Position numbers and translations under genes: made by a program
Part shown: positions 1-11,073 of the stretch, one piece after another
How positions within the stretch are numbered: the first letter of the stretch is position 1
Layout: each line of letters starts with the position of its first letter
Source of the DNA: an uncultured Variovorax sp.
GTDB taxonomy: Bacteria; Pseudomonadota; Gammaproteobacteria; Burkholderiales; Burkholderiaceae_C
Length of the DNA: 55,310 nt
Assembly: GCA_913776885.1 (NCBI GenBank)
Contig: CAJYQC010000603.1
Coordinates: 1 to 55,310 of the forward strand
Direction of reading: 5' to 3'
The notes under the pieces: model-generated
The model's input: only the letters and a program-made list of their open reading frames with translations
Database searches by the model: none
What the model was told of the DNA's origin: nothing

Positions 1-2248
<2,248 letters not shown>

Positions 2249-2276
2249 TCAATTCGCCGCCTCTTGAAAGCGCAAA

Positions 2277-2294
2277 CCCGCGGAGGGCCGCGGG
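2277..2294. other. GC-rich hairpin between dnaN and gyrB
   Basis: A perfect 7-bp inverted repeat (CCCGCGG / CCGCGGG) with a 4-base loop lies in the 135-bp gap between dnaN and gyrB. There is no adjacent T-run, so it is unlikely to be an intrinsic terminator. It may mark an mRNA processing or pausing site, which is inference. Confidence 0.3.
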
Positions 2295-2326
2295 TCGTGT
2301 GCGCAAGGCGCTGTGGTCCGTGTCTT

Positions 2327-3433
2327 CTAGATCCGCATCGGCATCACGACGTACTTGAAGGATGCGTTCTCGGGGATGGTCAGCAGCGCCGAACTGTTGG
2401 AGTCGGCAAGGTCGATCTTGACCATGTCCTGGTCCATGTTGGACAGCGCGTCGATCAGGTAGGTCACGTTGAAGCCGATCTCGATCGTGTCGCCGCCGTA
2501 GTCGATGTCGAGCTCGTCCTGGGCCTCTTCCTGCTCGGCGTTGTTCGACGCGATGCGCAGCGTGCCCGGCTCGATGTTCAGGCGAACGCCCTTGAACTTC
2601 TCGCTGGTCAGGATGGCGGTGCGCTGCAGGCTGGCCAGCAAAGGCGCGCGGCCCAGCGTGACGGTGTTCTTGTGGTTCTTCGGGATGACGCGGTTGTAGT
2701 CGGGGAACTTGCCCTCGACCAGCTTGGTGACGAACTCCATGCCGCCGAAGCTGAACTTGGCCTGGTTGTTCGCGAACTGCATCTCGATGGCGCCTTCGGC
2801 GTCGGACAGGAGGCGCTGCATCTCGAGCACGGTCTTGCGCGGCAGGATCACTTCCTGGCGCGGCACTTCGACGTCGAGCGTGGCGGAAGAGAAGGCCAGG
2901 CGGTGGCCGTCGGTGGCGACCAGGCTCAGCTGCTTGCCCTCGGCCACGAAGAGGATGCCGTTGAGGTAGTAGCGGATGTCGTGCACGGCCATTGCGAACG
3001 AGACCTGCGAGAGCAGGTCCTTCAGCGTCTTCTGCGGCACGCTGAAGACGGGACCGAAGTTGGCGGCCTCCTGCACCAGCGGGAAGTCTTCCGCAGGCAG
3101 CGACTGCAGCGTGAAGCGGCTCTTGCCGCCCTTGAGCACCAGCTTGCTCGCGCTCGATTCGAGACTCACGGTCTGGTCGGCCGGCATGGTGCGCAGGATG
3201 TCGATCAGCTTGCGCGCGCCGATGGTGGTGGTGAAGTTGCCGTCGTCGCCGCCCAGCTCGGCGGTGGTGCGGATCTGGATCTCGAGGTCGCTGGTGGTCA
3301 GCTGCAGCTGGCCGCCGGTCTTGCGGATCAGCACGTTCGCCAGGATCGGCAATGTGTGACGCCGCTCCACGATGCCCGCCACCGACTGCAGCGCGGCGAG
3401 GACCTTGTCCTGGGTTGCCTTCAAAACGATCAT
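2327..3433 (-). CDS. dnaN: DNA polymerase III sliding clamp (beta subunit)
   Basis: The beta clamp is a ring-shaped dimer that tethers DNA polymerase III to the template and recruits Hda, MutS and other partners. The protein has 368 residues, close to the E. coli length of 366. It begins MIVLKATQDKVLAALQSVAG and ends in KYVVMPMRI, the characteristic C-terminal end of clamps with the V-M-P-M-R motif that closes the peptide-binding pocket. It follows dnaA by 96 bp on the same strand and precedes gyrB, the usual order next to the replication origin. The start ATG lies just after a purine-rich AGGAAGAAGA stretch on the minus strand. Confidence 0.97.
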   Translation of the reverse strand: MIVLKATQDKVLAALQSVAGIVERRHTLPILANVLIRKTGGQLQLTTSDLEIQIRTTAELGGDDGNFTTTIGARKLIDILRTMPADQTVSLESSASKLVLKGGKSRFTLQSLPAEDFPLVQEAANFGPVFSVPQKTLKDLLSQVSFAMAVHDIRYYLNGILFVAEGKQLSLVATDGHRLAFSSATLDVEVPRQEVILPRKTVLEMQRLLSDAEGAIEMQFANNQAKFSFGGMEFVTKLVEGKFPDYNRVIPKNHKNTVTLGRAPLLASLQRTAILTSEKFKGVRLNIEPGTLRIASNNAEQEEAQDELDIDYGGDTIEIGFNVTYLIDALSNMDQDMVKIDLADSNSSALLTIPENASFKYVVMPMRI

Positions 3434-3529
3434 GTCTTCTTCCTCTTCCTATCTCTTTGAATCAGCTTGCAGGGCGCCATTCTCCGCTGTCGCGGGGAGC
3501 TTCCTGGACGACATCCGATTTCTTTCCGG

Positions 3530-4909
<1,380 letters not shown>

Positions 4910-5060
4910 GGGCGTGGGGAATAGTGAAGGGACCCTCGGGCATTTTTTGGTATAGGTATTGTGGATATTCTCTGCTGGAAGGCGCCCGGCATTCTAACTT
5001 GTCAAAACCTTATCCACACGCCGGGGAGTGTGTCGAAAGGCCCGCAAATCTGCTCGAAGA
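4910..5060. other. Candidate oriC / dnaA regulatory region with two DnaA boxes
   Basis: The dnaA-rpmH divergent gap is the usual origin-proximal site in betaproteobacteria. A perfect TTATCCACA box lies at 5010-5018 on the plus strand. An 8/9 match (ATATCCACA on the minus strand) lies at 4960-4968 in the opposite orientation, 41 bp away. The stretch is more AT-rich than the flanking genes. Only two boxes are clear, fewer than in a full E. coli-type origin, so this may be the dnaA autoregulatory region with the origin elsewhere. Confidence 0.5.
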
Positions 5061-5089
5061 TTGTTCAGGGCCCCAATGTTTGCGATAAT
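5061..5089 (+). promoter_or_regulatory. Sigma-70-type promoter for the rpmH operon
   Basis: TTGTTC at 5061-5066 and GATAAT at 5084-5089 are separated by an ideal 17 bp. They match the -35 and -10 consensus 4/6 and 5/6. Transcription would start near 5096 and leave an rpmH leader of about 140 bases. No other gene is nearby on this strand. Confidence 0.6.
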
Positions 5090-5236
5090 TGCGGGTTTCC
5101 CTGAAAACCTCTTTGCGTCTTTCGGGGGCCATCCGAAACACGCCCGCCCCGGCGCCCCGCAGGAACTTCGTGCTTTCAGTACGTTTCAGTACGAAAGCGC
5201 GAAGGGCCAGCGCGAACAGGGAATTAGGAAATCACC

Positions 5237-5371
5237 ATGAAACGCACCTACCAAGCATCCAAAGTCCGCCGCGCCCGTACCCACGGCTTCCTGGTCCGCA
5301 TGAAGACCCGCGGTGGCCGCGCCGTCATCAACGCACGCCGCGCCAAGGGCCGCAAGCGCCTGGCCGTCTGA
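5237..5371 (+). CDS. rpmH: 50S ribosomal protein L34
   Basis: L34 is a small basic protein of the large ribosomal subunit. The 44-residue product starts [18 protein letters not shown], contains the invariant [15 protein letters not shown] segment and ends GRKRLAV, an exact fit to the bacterial L34 family in sequence and length. It is the first gene of the rpmH-rnpA-yidD-yidC series. The ATG at 5237 is preceded by AGGAA at 5226-5230, a good ribosome-binding site. Confidence 0.98.
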   Translation: MKRTYQASKVRRARTHGFLVRMKTRGGRAVINARRAKGRKRLAV

Positions 5372-5472
5372 CGGCAGCCCGCCTGCCGTTGCCAGCAGCC
5401 GACCCGTCAGCGCCAACTCGAACAGCCAGCGTGCCTGGCCCGAGCAGGTGCGACGCGGGCGGCCCGGCTTCC

Positions 5473-5898
5473 ATGCAGCGGCTCAAGACCCGCGCGCAAT
5501 TCCAGGCCGTCCTCGCAGGTGCCACTGTGGCGCGCACTGCTCATTTCGCATTGCACCGCTGTGCGCTCGATCTCGCATCGAGCGCACAGCCGTTGTTCGC
5601 GTCCGACGACATCTGGCTGGGCGCCATGGTGCCCAAGCGCTGGGCGCGCCGCGCCGTCACGCGCAACGCCATAAAGCGCCAGATCTATTCCGTGAGCGCC
5701 GAATCAGGCGCTGGCCTTACGCGTGCCGCGCACGTTGTGCGCCTGCGCGCAGGCTTCGACCGCAAGGAGTTCGTGAGCGCCTCCTCGGACAAGCTCAAGG
5801 CCGCCGTACGCGCCGAACTCCAGCAATTGCTCGCACGGGCCGCGCGCGCTCCGGCTGCGCAGGCGCCGGCCCCCTCTCCGGCTCCCTTCTCGTCATGA
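5473..5898 (+). CDS. rnpA: Ribonuclease P protein component
   Basis: RnpA is the protein cofactor of RNase P, which matures tRNA 5' ends together with the RnpB RNA. The product has 141 residues. It begins MQRLKTRAQFQAVL and carries the RNA-binding signature AVTRNAIKRQIYSV, equivalent to the R-N-x-x-K-R family motif. The C-terminal Ala/Pro tail is a lineage-specific extension. The start at 5473 was chosen because homology begins there; the frame is open further upstream but overlaps the end of rpmH. Its stop overlaps the yidD start as ATGA, so the two are translationally coupled. Confidence 0.95.
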   Translation: MQRLKTRAQFQAVLAGATVARTAHFALHRCALDLASSAQPLFASDDIWLGAMVPKRWARRAVTRNAIKRQIYSVSAESGAGLTRAAHVVRLRAGFDRKEFVSASSDKLKAAVRAELQQLLARAARAPAAQAPAPSPAPFSS

Positions 5899-6182
5899 AA
5901 CGCCTGCTGATCGGCATCGTGAAGGCCTACCGGCTGTTGCTGAGCCCCTGGCTCGGCCAGTCGTGCCGCTTCACGCCGACATGCTCCGTGTATTCGATCG
6001 AGGCGCTGGAAGTGCACGGCGCGCTCAAGGGCAGCTATCTCACCCTACACCGCATCGCGCGATGCCAGCCCTGGTGCCAGGGCGGCCACGATCCGGTCCC
6101 GCCGAAATCGCAGCGTCGCACTGACCGGTCAGGATCGCTGTTTTCGTCTCTTCTCTCTTCCGACAAGAAGTCTTCGTCATGA
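5895..6182 (+). CDS. yidD: Membrane protein insertion efficiency factor YidD
   Basis: YidD is a small membrane-associated protein that assists insertion of inner-membrane proteins alongside YidC. The 95-residue product has the family core: LLIGIVKAYRLLLSPWLGQSCRF followed by the cysteine-rich TPTCSVYSIEAL, then RIARCQPWCQGGHDPVP. The cysteine pattern is complete. The gene overlaps rnpA upstream (ATGA) and yidC downstream (ATGA). That is the usual arrangement and explains why the short gene is reliable. Confidence 0.95.
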   Translation: MKRLLIGIVKAYRLLLSPWLGQSCRFTPTCSVYSIEALEVHGALKGSYLTLHRIARCQPWCQGGHDPVPPKSQRRTDRSGSLFSSLLSSDKKSSS

Positions 6183-7876
6183 ACGATATCCGCCGCACGA
6201 TACTGTGGGTGATTTTTGGTTTCTCGCTGGTGCTGCTGTGGGACCAATGGCAGGTCTTCAACGGCAACAAGCCGACCTTCCTGCCGTCGACCAAGCCGGC
6301 CGCCACCGCCGCCGCTCCCGCCAATGCCACTCCCGCGGCCAACAACGGCGTGCCGACCGCGTCCGGCGCTTCCAGCGGCAACGCGGGCGCAGTGCCGACG
6401 CAGCCCGTCGCGGCCACGCCGCGCGAGCAGATCAAGGTGACCACCGACCTGTTCAAGGCCACGATCGACAGCGAAGGCGCCACCGTCAACTACCTCGAGC
6501 TGCTGAAGTACGACGAGGCCGACCGCACCAAGCACGTGGTCCTGTTCGAAAATGGCTCACCCGCCACCCGCTACGTCGCGCAGACCGGCCTGCTCAACCA
6601 GGTCGACACCGGTGAGCGCTACCCCAATCACCTGACGCAGATGACGCCCAGGCCCGGCCCGCGCGAGATGGCCGACGGCCAGAACACGCTGGAAGTGAGC
6701 TTCGAGAGCGCCCCCGTCGGCGGCCTGAAGTACGTCAAGACCTACGTGTTCCACCGCGGCGACTACGTCATCGGCGTGCGACACGAAGTGGTCAACGTGA
6801 GCGACCAGCCGCGCGACGCGCAGCTGTACCTGCAGCTGCTGCGCCATGGCACGGTGGCCGCCGGCACCATGTTCGGCACCAACACCTTCACCGGCCCGGC
6901 CGCCTACACCAACGAGAAGAAATTCCACAAGCTCGACTTCAAGGACATCGCCAAGGGCAAGATCGAACCGCCGCCGCCTGCCAACGACGGCTGGATCGCG
7001 ATGGTGCAGCACTACTTCGCATCGGCTTGGCTGCTCAAGGGCGACCCGGCCAGCGAGCAGCTGCGCCGCGAGTTCCGCGTGAAGGACCTGGGCGACAACC
7101 AGTTCTCCATCGCCATGGTGGCTACGCTGCCGAAGATCGCTCCGGGTGCCACGCAGGTCGTGAACAGTGCGCTGTTCGCAGGCCCTGAAGAAGAGAAGAA
7201 GCTCGAAGCCATCGCCCCCGGCCTGGACCTGGTGAAGGACTACGGCATCTTCGCGATCATCTCCAAGCCGCTGTACTGGCTGCTCACCCAGCTGCACGGC
7301 CTCCTGGGCAACTGGGGCTGGTCGATCGTCGCGCTGGTGGTGCTGCTGAAGGCGGCCTTCTACTGGCTCAACGCCAAGGCCTACGCCAGCATGGCCAAGA
7401 TGAAGGCCATCAACCCGAAGATCATGGAAATGCGCGAGCGGCTGAAGGACAAGCCGCAAGAGATGCAGCAGGAGATGATGCGGATCTACAAGACCGAGAA
7501 GGTCAACCCGATGGGCGGCTGCTTCCCGATCCTGATCCAGATCCCCGTGTTCATCGCGCTCTACTGGGTGCTGCTGTCGTCGGTCGAGATGCGCCACGCG
7601 CCGTGGATCGGCTGGATCACCGACCTGTCGGCACCCGACCCCTGGTACATCCTGCCGATCGTGATGACGGCCACGTCGCTCTTCCAGACCTGGCTCAACC
7701 CGACGCCGCCCGATCCGATGCAGGCCAAGCTGATGTGGATCATGCCGCTGGCCTTCAGCGTGATGTTCATCTTCTTCCCGGCCGGTCTGGTGCTGTACTG
7801 GATCACGAACAACGTGCTGTCGATCGCGCAGCAGTGGTTCATCAACAAGCGGCTGGGCGTGCTCGGCACCAAGTGA
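6179..7876 (+). CDS. yidC: Membrane protein insertase YidC
   Basis: YidC inserts and folds inner-membrane proteins, alone or with SecYEG. The 565-residue protein (E. coli 548) has a first membrane segment at about residues 5-22. A Pro/Ala-rich linker and a large periplasmic beta domain follow (about 80-350). The conserved five-helix core comes last (YGIFAIISKPLYWLLTQLHG, then MAKMKAINPKIMEMRERL, VNPMGGCFPILIQIPVFIALY and GLVLYWITNNVLSI). The groove basic residue is a lysine (VVLLKAAFYW) where E. coli has arginine, as I recall for other betaproteobacteria. It starts inside the yidD stop codon. Confidence 0.97.
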   Translation: MNDIRRTILWVIFGFSLVLLWDQWQVFNGNKPTFLPSTKPAATAAAPANATPAANNGVPTASGASSGNAGAVPTQPVAATPREQIKVTTDLFKATIDSEGATVNYLELLKYDEADRTKHVVLFENGSPATRYVAQTGLLNQVDTGERYPNHLTQMTPRPGPREMADGQNTLEVSFESAPVGGLKYVKTYVFHRGDYVIGVRHEVVNVSDQPRDAQLYLQLLRHGTVAAGTMFGTNTFTGPAAYTNEKKFHKLDFKDIAKGKIEPPPPANDGWIAMVQHYFASAWLLKGDPASEQLRREFRVKDLGDNQFSIAMVATLPKIAPGATQVVNSALFAGPEEEKKLEAIAPGLDLVKDYGIFAIISKPLYWLLTQLHGLLGNWGWSIVALVVLLKAAFYWLNAKAYASMAKMKAINPKIMEMRERLKDKPQEMQQEMMRIYKTEKVNPMGGCFPILIQIPVFIALYWVLLSSVEMRHAPWIGWITDLSAPDPWYILPIVMTATSLFQTWLNPTPPDPMQAKLMWIMPLAFSVMFIFFPAGLVLYWITNNVLSIAQQWFINKRLGVLGTK

Positions 7877-7914
7877 CGGCGGCAGTAGCCGCACGGCACT
7901 CCAGCCATCCTTCG

Positions 7915-7939
7915 AAGGGCCGCGTCAGCGGCCCTTTTT
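7915..7939 (+). terminator. Intrinsic terminator after yidC
   Basis: A 9-bp perfect stem (AAGGGCCGC / GCGGCCCTT) with a GTCA loop is followed by a T-run at 7935-7939. It sits in the 84-bp gap between yidC and mnmE and probably closes the rpmH-yidC operon, making mnmE a separate unit. Confidence 0.85.
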
Positions 7940-7960
7940 GCTGAAAGAATCCGCACAACC

Positions 7961-9367
7961 ATGCTCGCCCGCACTTCCGATCCCATCGTCGCCATCGCCA
8001 CCGCCTCGGGGCGCGGCGCGGTCGGCATCGTGCGCGTGTCGGGCGCGAGGCTGGCGCCGCTGGTCGACGCGATCTGCGGCCGCGCGCTCAAGCCGCGCGA
8101 GGCCACCTACCTGCCGTTCCGCGGCGCCGACGGCGAGCCCGTCGACCACGGCCTCGCCATCCACTTTCCCTCGCCCAACTCCTTCACCGGCGAGGACGTG
8201 CTCGAGCTGCAGGCGCATGGCGGATCGGTGGTGCTTCAGCTGCTGCTGGCGCGCTGCCTCGAAGCGGCGGCCGAGCCCGATCCGGTCACCGGCCGGGCGC
8301 GCCTGCCCGGGCTGCGTGTGGCGGAGCCCGGCGAATTCAGCCAGCGCGCCTTCCTCAACGGCAAGATCGACCTGGCGCAGGCCGAGGCCATCGCCGACCT
8401 GATCGACGCCAGCACCGAGGCGGCCGCGCGCAGCGCTGGGCGCTCGCTGTCGGGCGCCTTCTCGCGCGAGATCCATACGCTGCGCGACGCGCTGATCCAC
8501 CTGCGCATGCTGGTGGAGGCCACGCTCGACTTCCCCGAGGAGGAGATCGACTTCCTGCAGAAGGCCGACGCGGCCGGGCAGCTGGCGAAGCTGCAGTCGC
8601 AGCTGGCCGCCGTGCAGCAGCGTGCGCGCCAGGGCGCCCTGCTGCGCGAGGGCATCAAGGTCGTGATCGCGGGACAGCCCAACGCGGGCAAGAGCTCGCT
8701 GCTCAATGCGCTGGCCGGCGCCGAGCTGGCCATCGTGAGCGCGGTGGCGGGCACCACGCGCGACGTGGTCTCGCAGACCATCCAGATCCACGGCGTGCCG
8801 CTGCACGTGGCCGACACCGCCGGCCTGCGCGAGAGCAGCGACGAGGTCGAACAGATCGGCGTGGCGCGCGCCTGGGGGCAGATCGAGAGCGCCGATGCGG
8901 TGCTGTTCCTGCACGACCTGACGCGCGCCGACCAGCCCGACTACGCCGCCGCCGACGCCGAGATCCTGGCCGGCCTCCAGCGCAAGCTGCCCGCGAGCGT
9001 GCCGGTGCTCGACGTCTGGAACAAGCAGGATGCGGCACCCGCCGCCAGTCCGGCGCAGGGCATCGCTCTGTCTGCCAAGACCGGCCTGGGCATCGAGCCC
9101 CTGCGCGAGCAGCTGCTGGCCATGGCCGGCTGGCAGGCCGTGCCCGAGGGCGTGTACCTCGCACGTGCGCGCCATGTGCAGGCGCTGGCGCGGGTCGAAA
9201 CACACCTGGCGCTTGCCGCCGACCACCTCGGGGCGCAGGCGCAGCTGCTCGACCTGCTGGCCGAAGAACTTCGCCTTGCGCAGAACGCGCTGAACGAGAT
9301 CACCGGCGAGTTCGGCGCGGACGACCTGCTGGGCGTCATCTTCTCGCGCTTCTGCATTGGCAAATAG
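7961..9367 (+). CDS. mnmE: tRNA uridine-5-carboxymethylaminomethyl(34) synthesis GTPase MnmE
   Basis: MnmE works with MnmG to modify U34 of certain tRNAs in a GTP- and folate-dependent reaction. The 468-residue protein has the N-terminal folate-binding domain ([22 protein letters not shown]), the helical domain, an inserted G domain with P-loop [14 protein letters not shown] and DTAGLRES, and the C-terminal FCIGK with the catalytic cysteine. Length and order are normal. Its partner mnmG is not in the window. Confidence 0.97.
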   Translation: MLARTSDPIVAIATASGRGAVGIVRVSGARLAPLVDAICGRALKPREATYLPFRGADGEPVDHGLAIHFPSPNSFTGEDVLELQAHGGSVVLQLLLARCLEAAAEPDPVTGRARLPGLRVAEPGEFSQRAFLNGKIDLAQAEAIADLIDASTEAAARSAGRSLSGAFSREIHTLRDALIHLRMLVEATLDFPEEEIDFLQKADAAGQLAKLQSQLAAVQQRARQGALLREGIKVVIAGQPNAGKSSLLNALAGAELAIVSAVAGTTRDVVSQTIQIHGVPLHVADTAGLRESSDEVEQIGVARAWGQIESADAVLFLHDLTRADQPDYAAADAEILAGLQRKLPASVPVLDVWNKQDAAPAASPAQGIALSAKTGLGIEPLREQLLAMAGWQAVPEGVYLARARHVQALARVETHLALAADHLGAQAQLLDLLAEELRLAQNALNEITGEFGADDLLGVIFSRFCIGK

Positions 9368-9469
9368 CCACATATGGCGGCGGCCGCTGCCCAAAAAACG
9401 TAAACAGTTGTAGCCGAATAACACGGCCATCGCGGATACTTCAGCCCACATGCGGGGGCCGAGAAACAC

Positions 9470-9931
9470 ATGTCCATCCAGAACCTGAGCCGCGCCATCG
9501 CGGAGAACATCAACACCGACGCCTTCGCGTTGACGTTCAGCGTCCAGCAATGGGAAACGCTGGCGGGTTACCTGCAGCCGATCGACACCGGCATCGGCGA
9601 CGTGCTGATCGAACAGGGCACGCCCGACCGCTCGGTATTCTTCGTCGAGAGCGGTGCCATCAGCGTGCACCGCGTCAGCAGCAAGGAACAGATGAAGCTG
9701 GCCGTGCTCACCGCGGGGTCGGTGGTCGGCGAAGGCTCGTTCTTCTCGCGGCAGCCGCATTCGGCGAACGTGGTGGTCACCGGCGCGGGCCGCGTCTGGC
9801 GGCTCACCGCGATCCGCTTCGCAGAGATGTCCAACCGCCAGCCCAATATGGCGCTGGAGATCGCTATGGCGCTCGGCGGCGTGATCGCCAAGCGCATGGC
9901 GCACCGCTCCAAGCGCGTCGCGGTGACCTGA
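9470..9931 (+). CDS. Stand-alone cyclic nucleotide-binding domain protein
   Basis: The 153-residue protein is essentially one cyclic nucleotide-binding beta-barrel (about residues 25-135) with short flanking helices and no DNA-binding or catalytic domain. The phosphate-binding cassette reads VVGEGSFFSRQPHSANVVV. The Gly-Glu is present, but the position that normally holds Arg in P-R-[ST]-A is His (P-H-S-A). That suggests altered or lost cAMP/cGMP binding. A second His/Arg-rich tail ends AHRSKRVAVT. It lies 106 bp upstream of the zinc-ribbon membrane protein on the same strand, possibly one transcript. The function is unknown. Confidence 0.8.
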   Translation: MSIQNLSRAIAENINTDAFALTFSVQQWETLAGYLQPIDTGIGDVLIEQGTPDRSVFFVESGAISVHRVSSKEQMKLAVLTAGSVVGEGSFFSRQPHSANVVVTGAGRVWRLTAIRFAEMSNRQPNMALEIAMALGGVIAKRMAHRSKRVAVT

Positions 9932-10037
9932 ACTGGAAGCTTCCGCCACCGCTCGCCGCCGCGCCGATCCGGCGGATGCAGGCCGGCCGTCTCCGTTCAG
10001 GACCCCTGAAAAACAAGAAGTAGTCAGCAAGCAATCC

Positions 10038-11033
10038 ATGGCCTCGATCTGTCCGGTCTGCAGCACGGAGAACCGTGAGGGAGCGAAGTTCTGCAGGAGC
10101 TGCGGCATCAAGCTGTCCGCCGCGGGAGACCGGATCCCGCCGCCGCCCACGCCCGAGCGCGAATGGGCCACAACCGCACCCGCCCAGCTTCGCGCACCGA
10201 CCATTCCCGCCCCGCTCGAGGAGATCGCGCCCGCGCCGACGCCGGCCCGCCAGTCGTTCTTCAGCAGGTCGCCGGCCTCCGCGCCGCGGCACGACGACGA
10301 CGAGCAGACCGTGCTCATGCTGCACGACGATGGTTCGCTGCGCATGCCGGCGCCGGCCGCCGCGCCGCAGGGGCTGGAATCGAGCTGGGCGTCGTCGCGC
10401 GAGAGATCGAGGAAAGACCGGGCCGGGCTGCGCAAGCCAGCTGCGGTCGACCAGCCGCCGCGCCGGCGGGCCATCCTGCTGTGGGTCGGCCTGCTGCTGG
10501 TAGCGGTGGCGATGATTGTGGCGGGCTGGTCCGGCTACGGCACGCGCAAGACCGCTCCCGCTGCCGATGAAGCCGCGCCGCCGGCCGCCGAAGCGCCAGC
10601 GCCCGTGGCTGCGCCGCTCGTGGCCGAGCCGCCGGCGCCGCCGCCAGCTGCCGAGCCCCCCGCGGCGGATGCGCAGGCTGCCGATCAGGCGCCAGCGGCG
10701 ATATCGGCCGCTCCGGCGGAAGCCGCGCCGACGGCGTCCACGCCGCCCAAGCCCTCCGCCGCCAGGCAGGCGCGCAAGCAGCCGGCCGCTGCTGCCGCGC
10801 CGCAGCCCGCCGCCGAGGCGCCGCCTCCCGTGGCAGCCGCCGCCCCACCGCCCGTACCGGCGGCTCCGGCCGAGCCCTCAGCGATGTGCGGCGACCGCAA
10901 CTTCATCGCCAGGGCGCAATGCATGGCGGCCCAGTGCCTGAAGCCCGAATACAAGGCCCATGCGCAGTGCGAGGCGGTGCGGCGCCAGCAGCGCATCGAC
11001 GAAGAGAAGCGCAACCCGACGCTCGTCAACTGA
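10038..11033 (+). CDS. Zinc-ribbon, single-pass membrane protein with a C-terminal cysteine motif
   Basis: No named function is recognised. The 331-residue protein begins with a zinc ribbon (C5-x2-C8 and C20-x2-C23, in CPVC...CRSC). A Pro/Ala linker, one membrane helix at about 145-167 and a long low-complexity Pro/Ala segment (about 170-282) follow. The protein ends with a second cysteine set (C284, C295, C300, C311) in CGDRNFIARAQC / CLKPEYKAHAQC. The cytoplasmic ribbon and the probably periplasmic cysteine set would lie on opposite sides of the membrane. I recall similar C-terminal motifs in other Burkholderiales membrane proteins, including some kinases. ATG start. Confidence 0.8.
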   Translation: MASICPVCSTENREGAKFCRSCGIKLSAAGDRIPPPPTPEREWATTAPAQLRAPTIPAPLEEIAPAPTPARQSFFSRSPASAPRHDDDEQTVLMLHDDGSLRMPAPAAAPQGLESSWASSRERSRKDRAGLRKPAAVDQPPRRRAILLWVGLLLVAVAMIVAGWSGYGTRKTAPAADEAAPPAAEAPAPVAAPLVAEPPAPPPAAEPPAADAQAADQAPAAISAAPAEAAPTASTPPKPSAARQARKQPAAAAAPQPAAEAPPPVAAAAPPPVPAAPAEPSAMCGDRNFIARAQCMAAQCLKPEYKAHAQCEAVRRQQRIDEEKRNPTLVN

Positions 11034-11073
11034 GCGCGGCGGCGAAAAAGGGCGGGGAACGGCGCGCTGCCGC

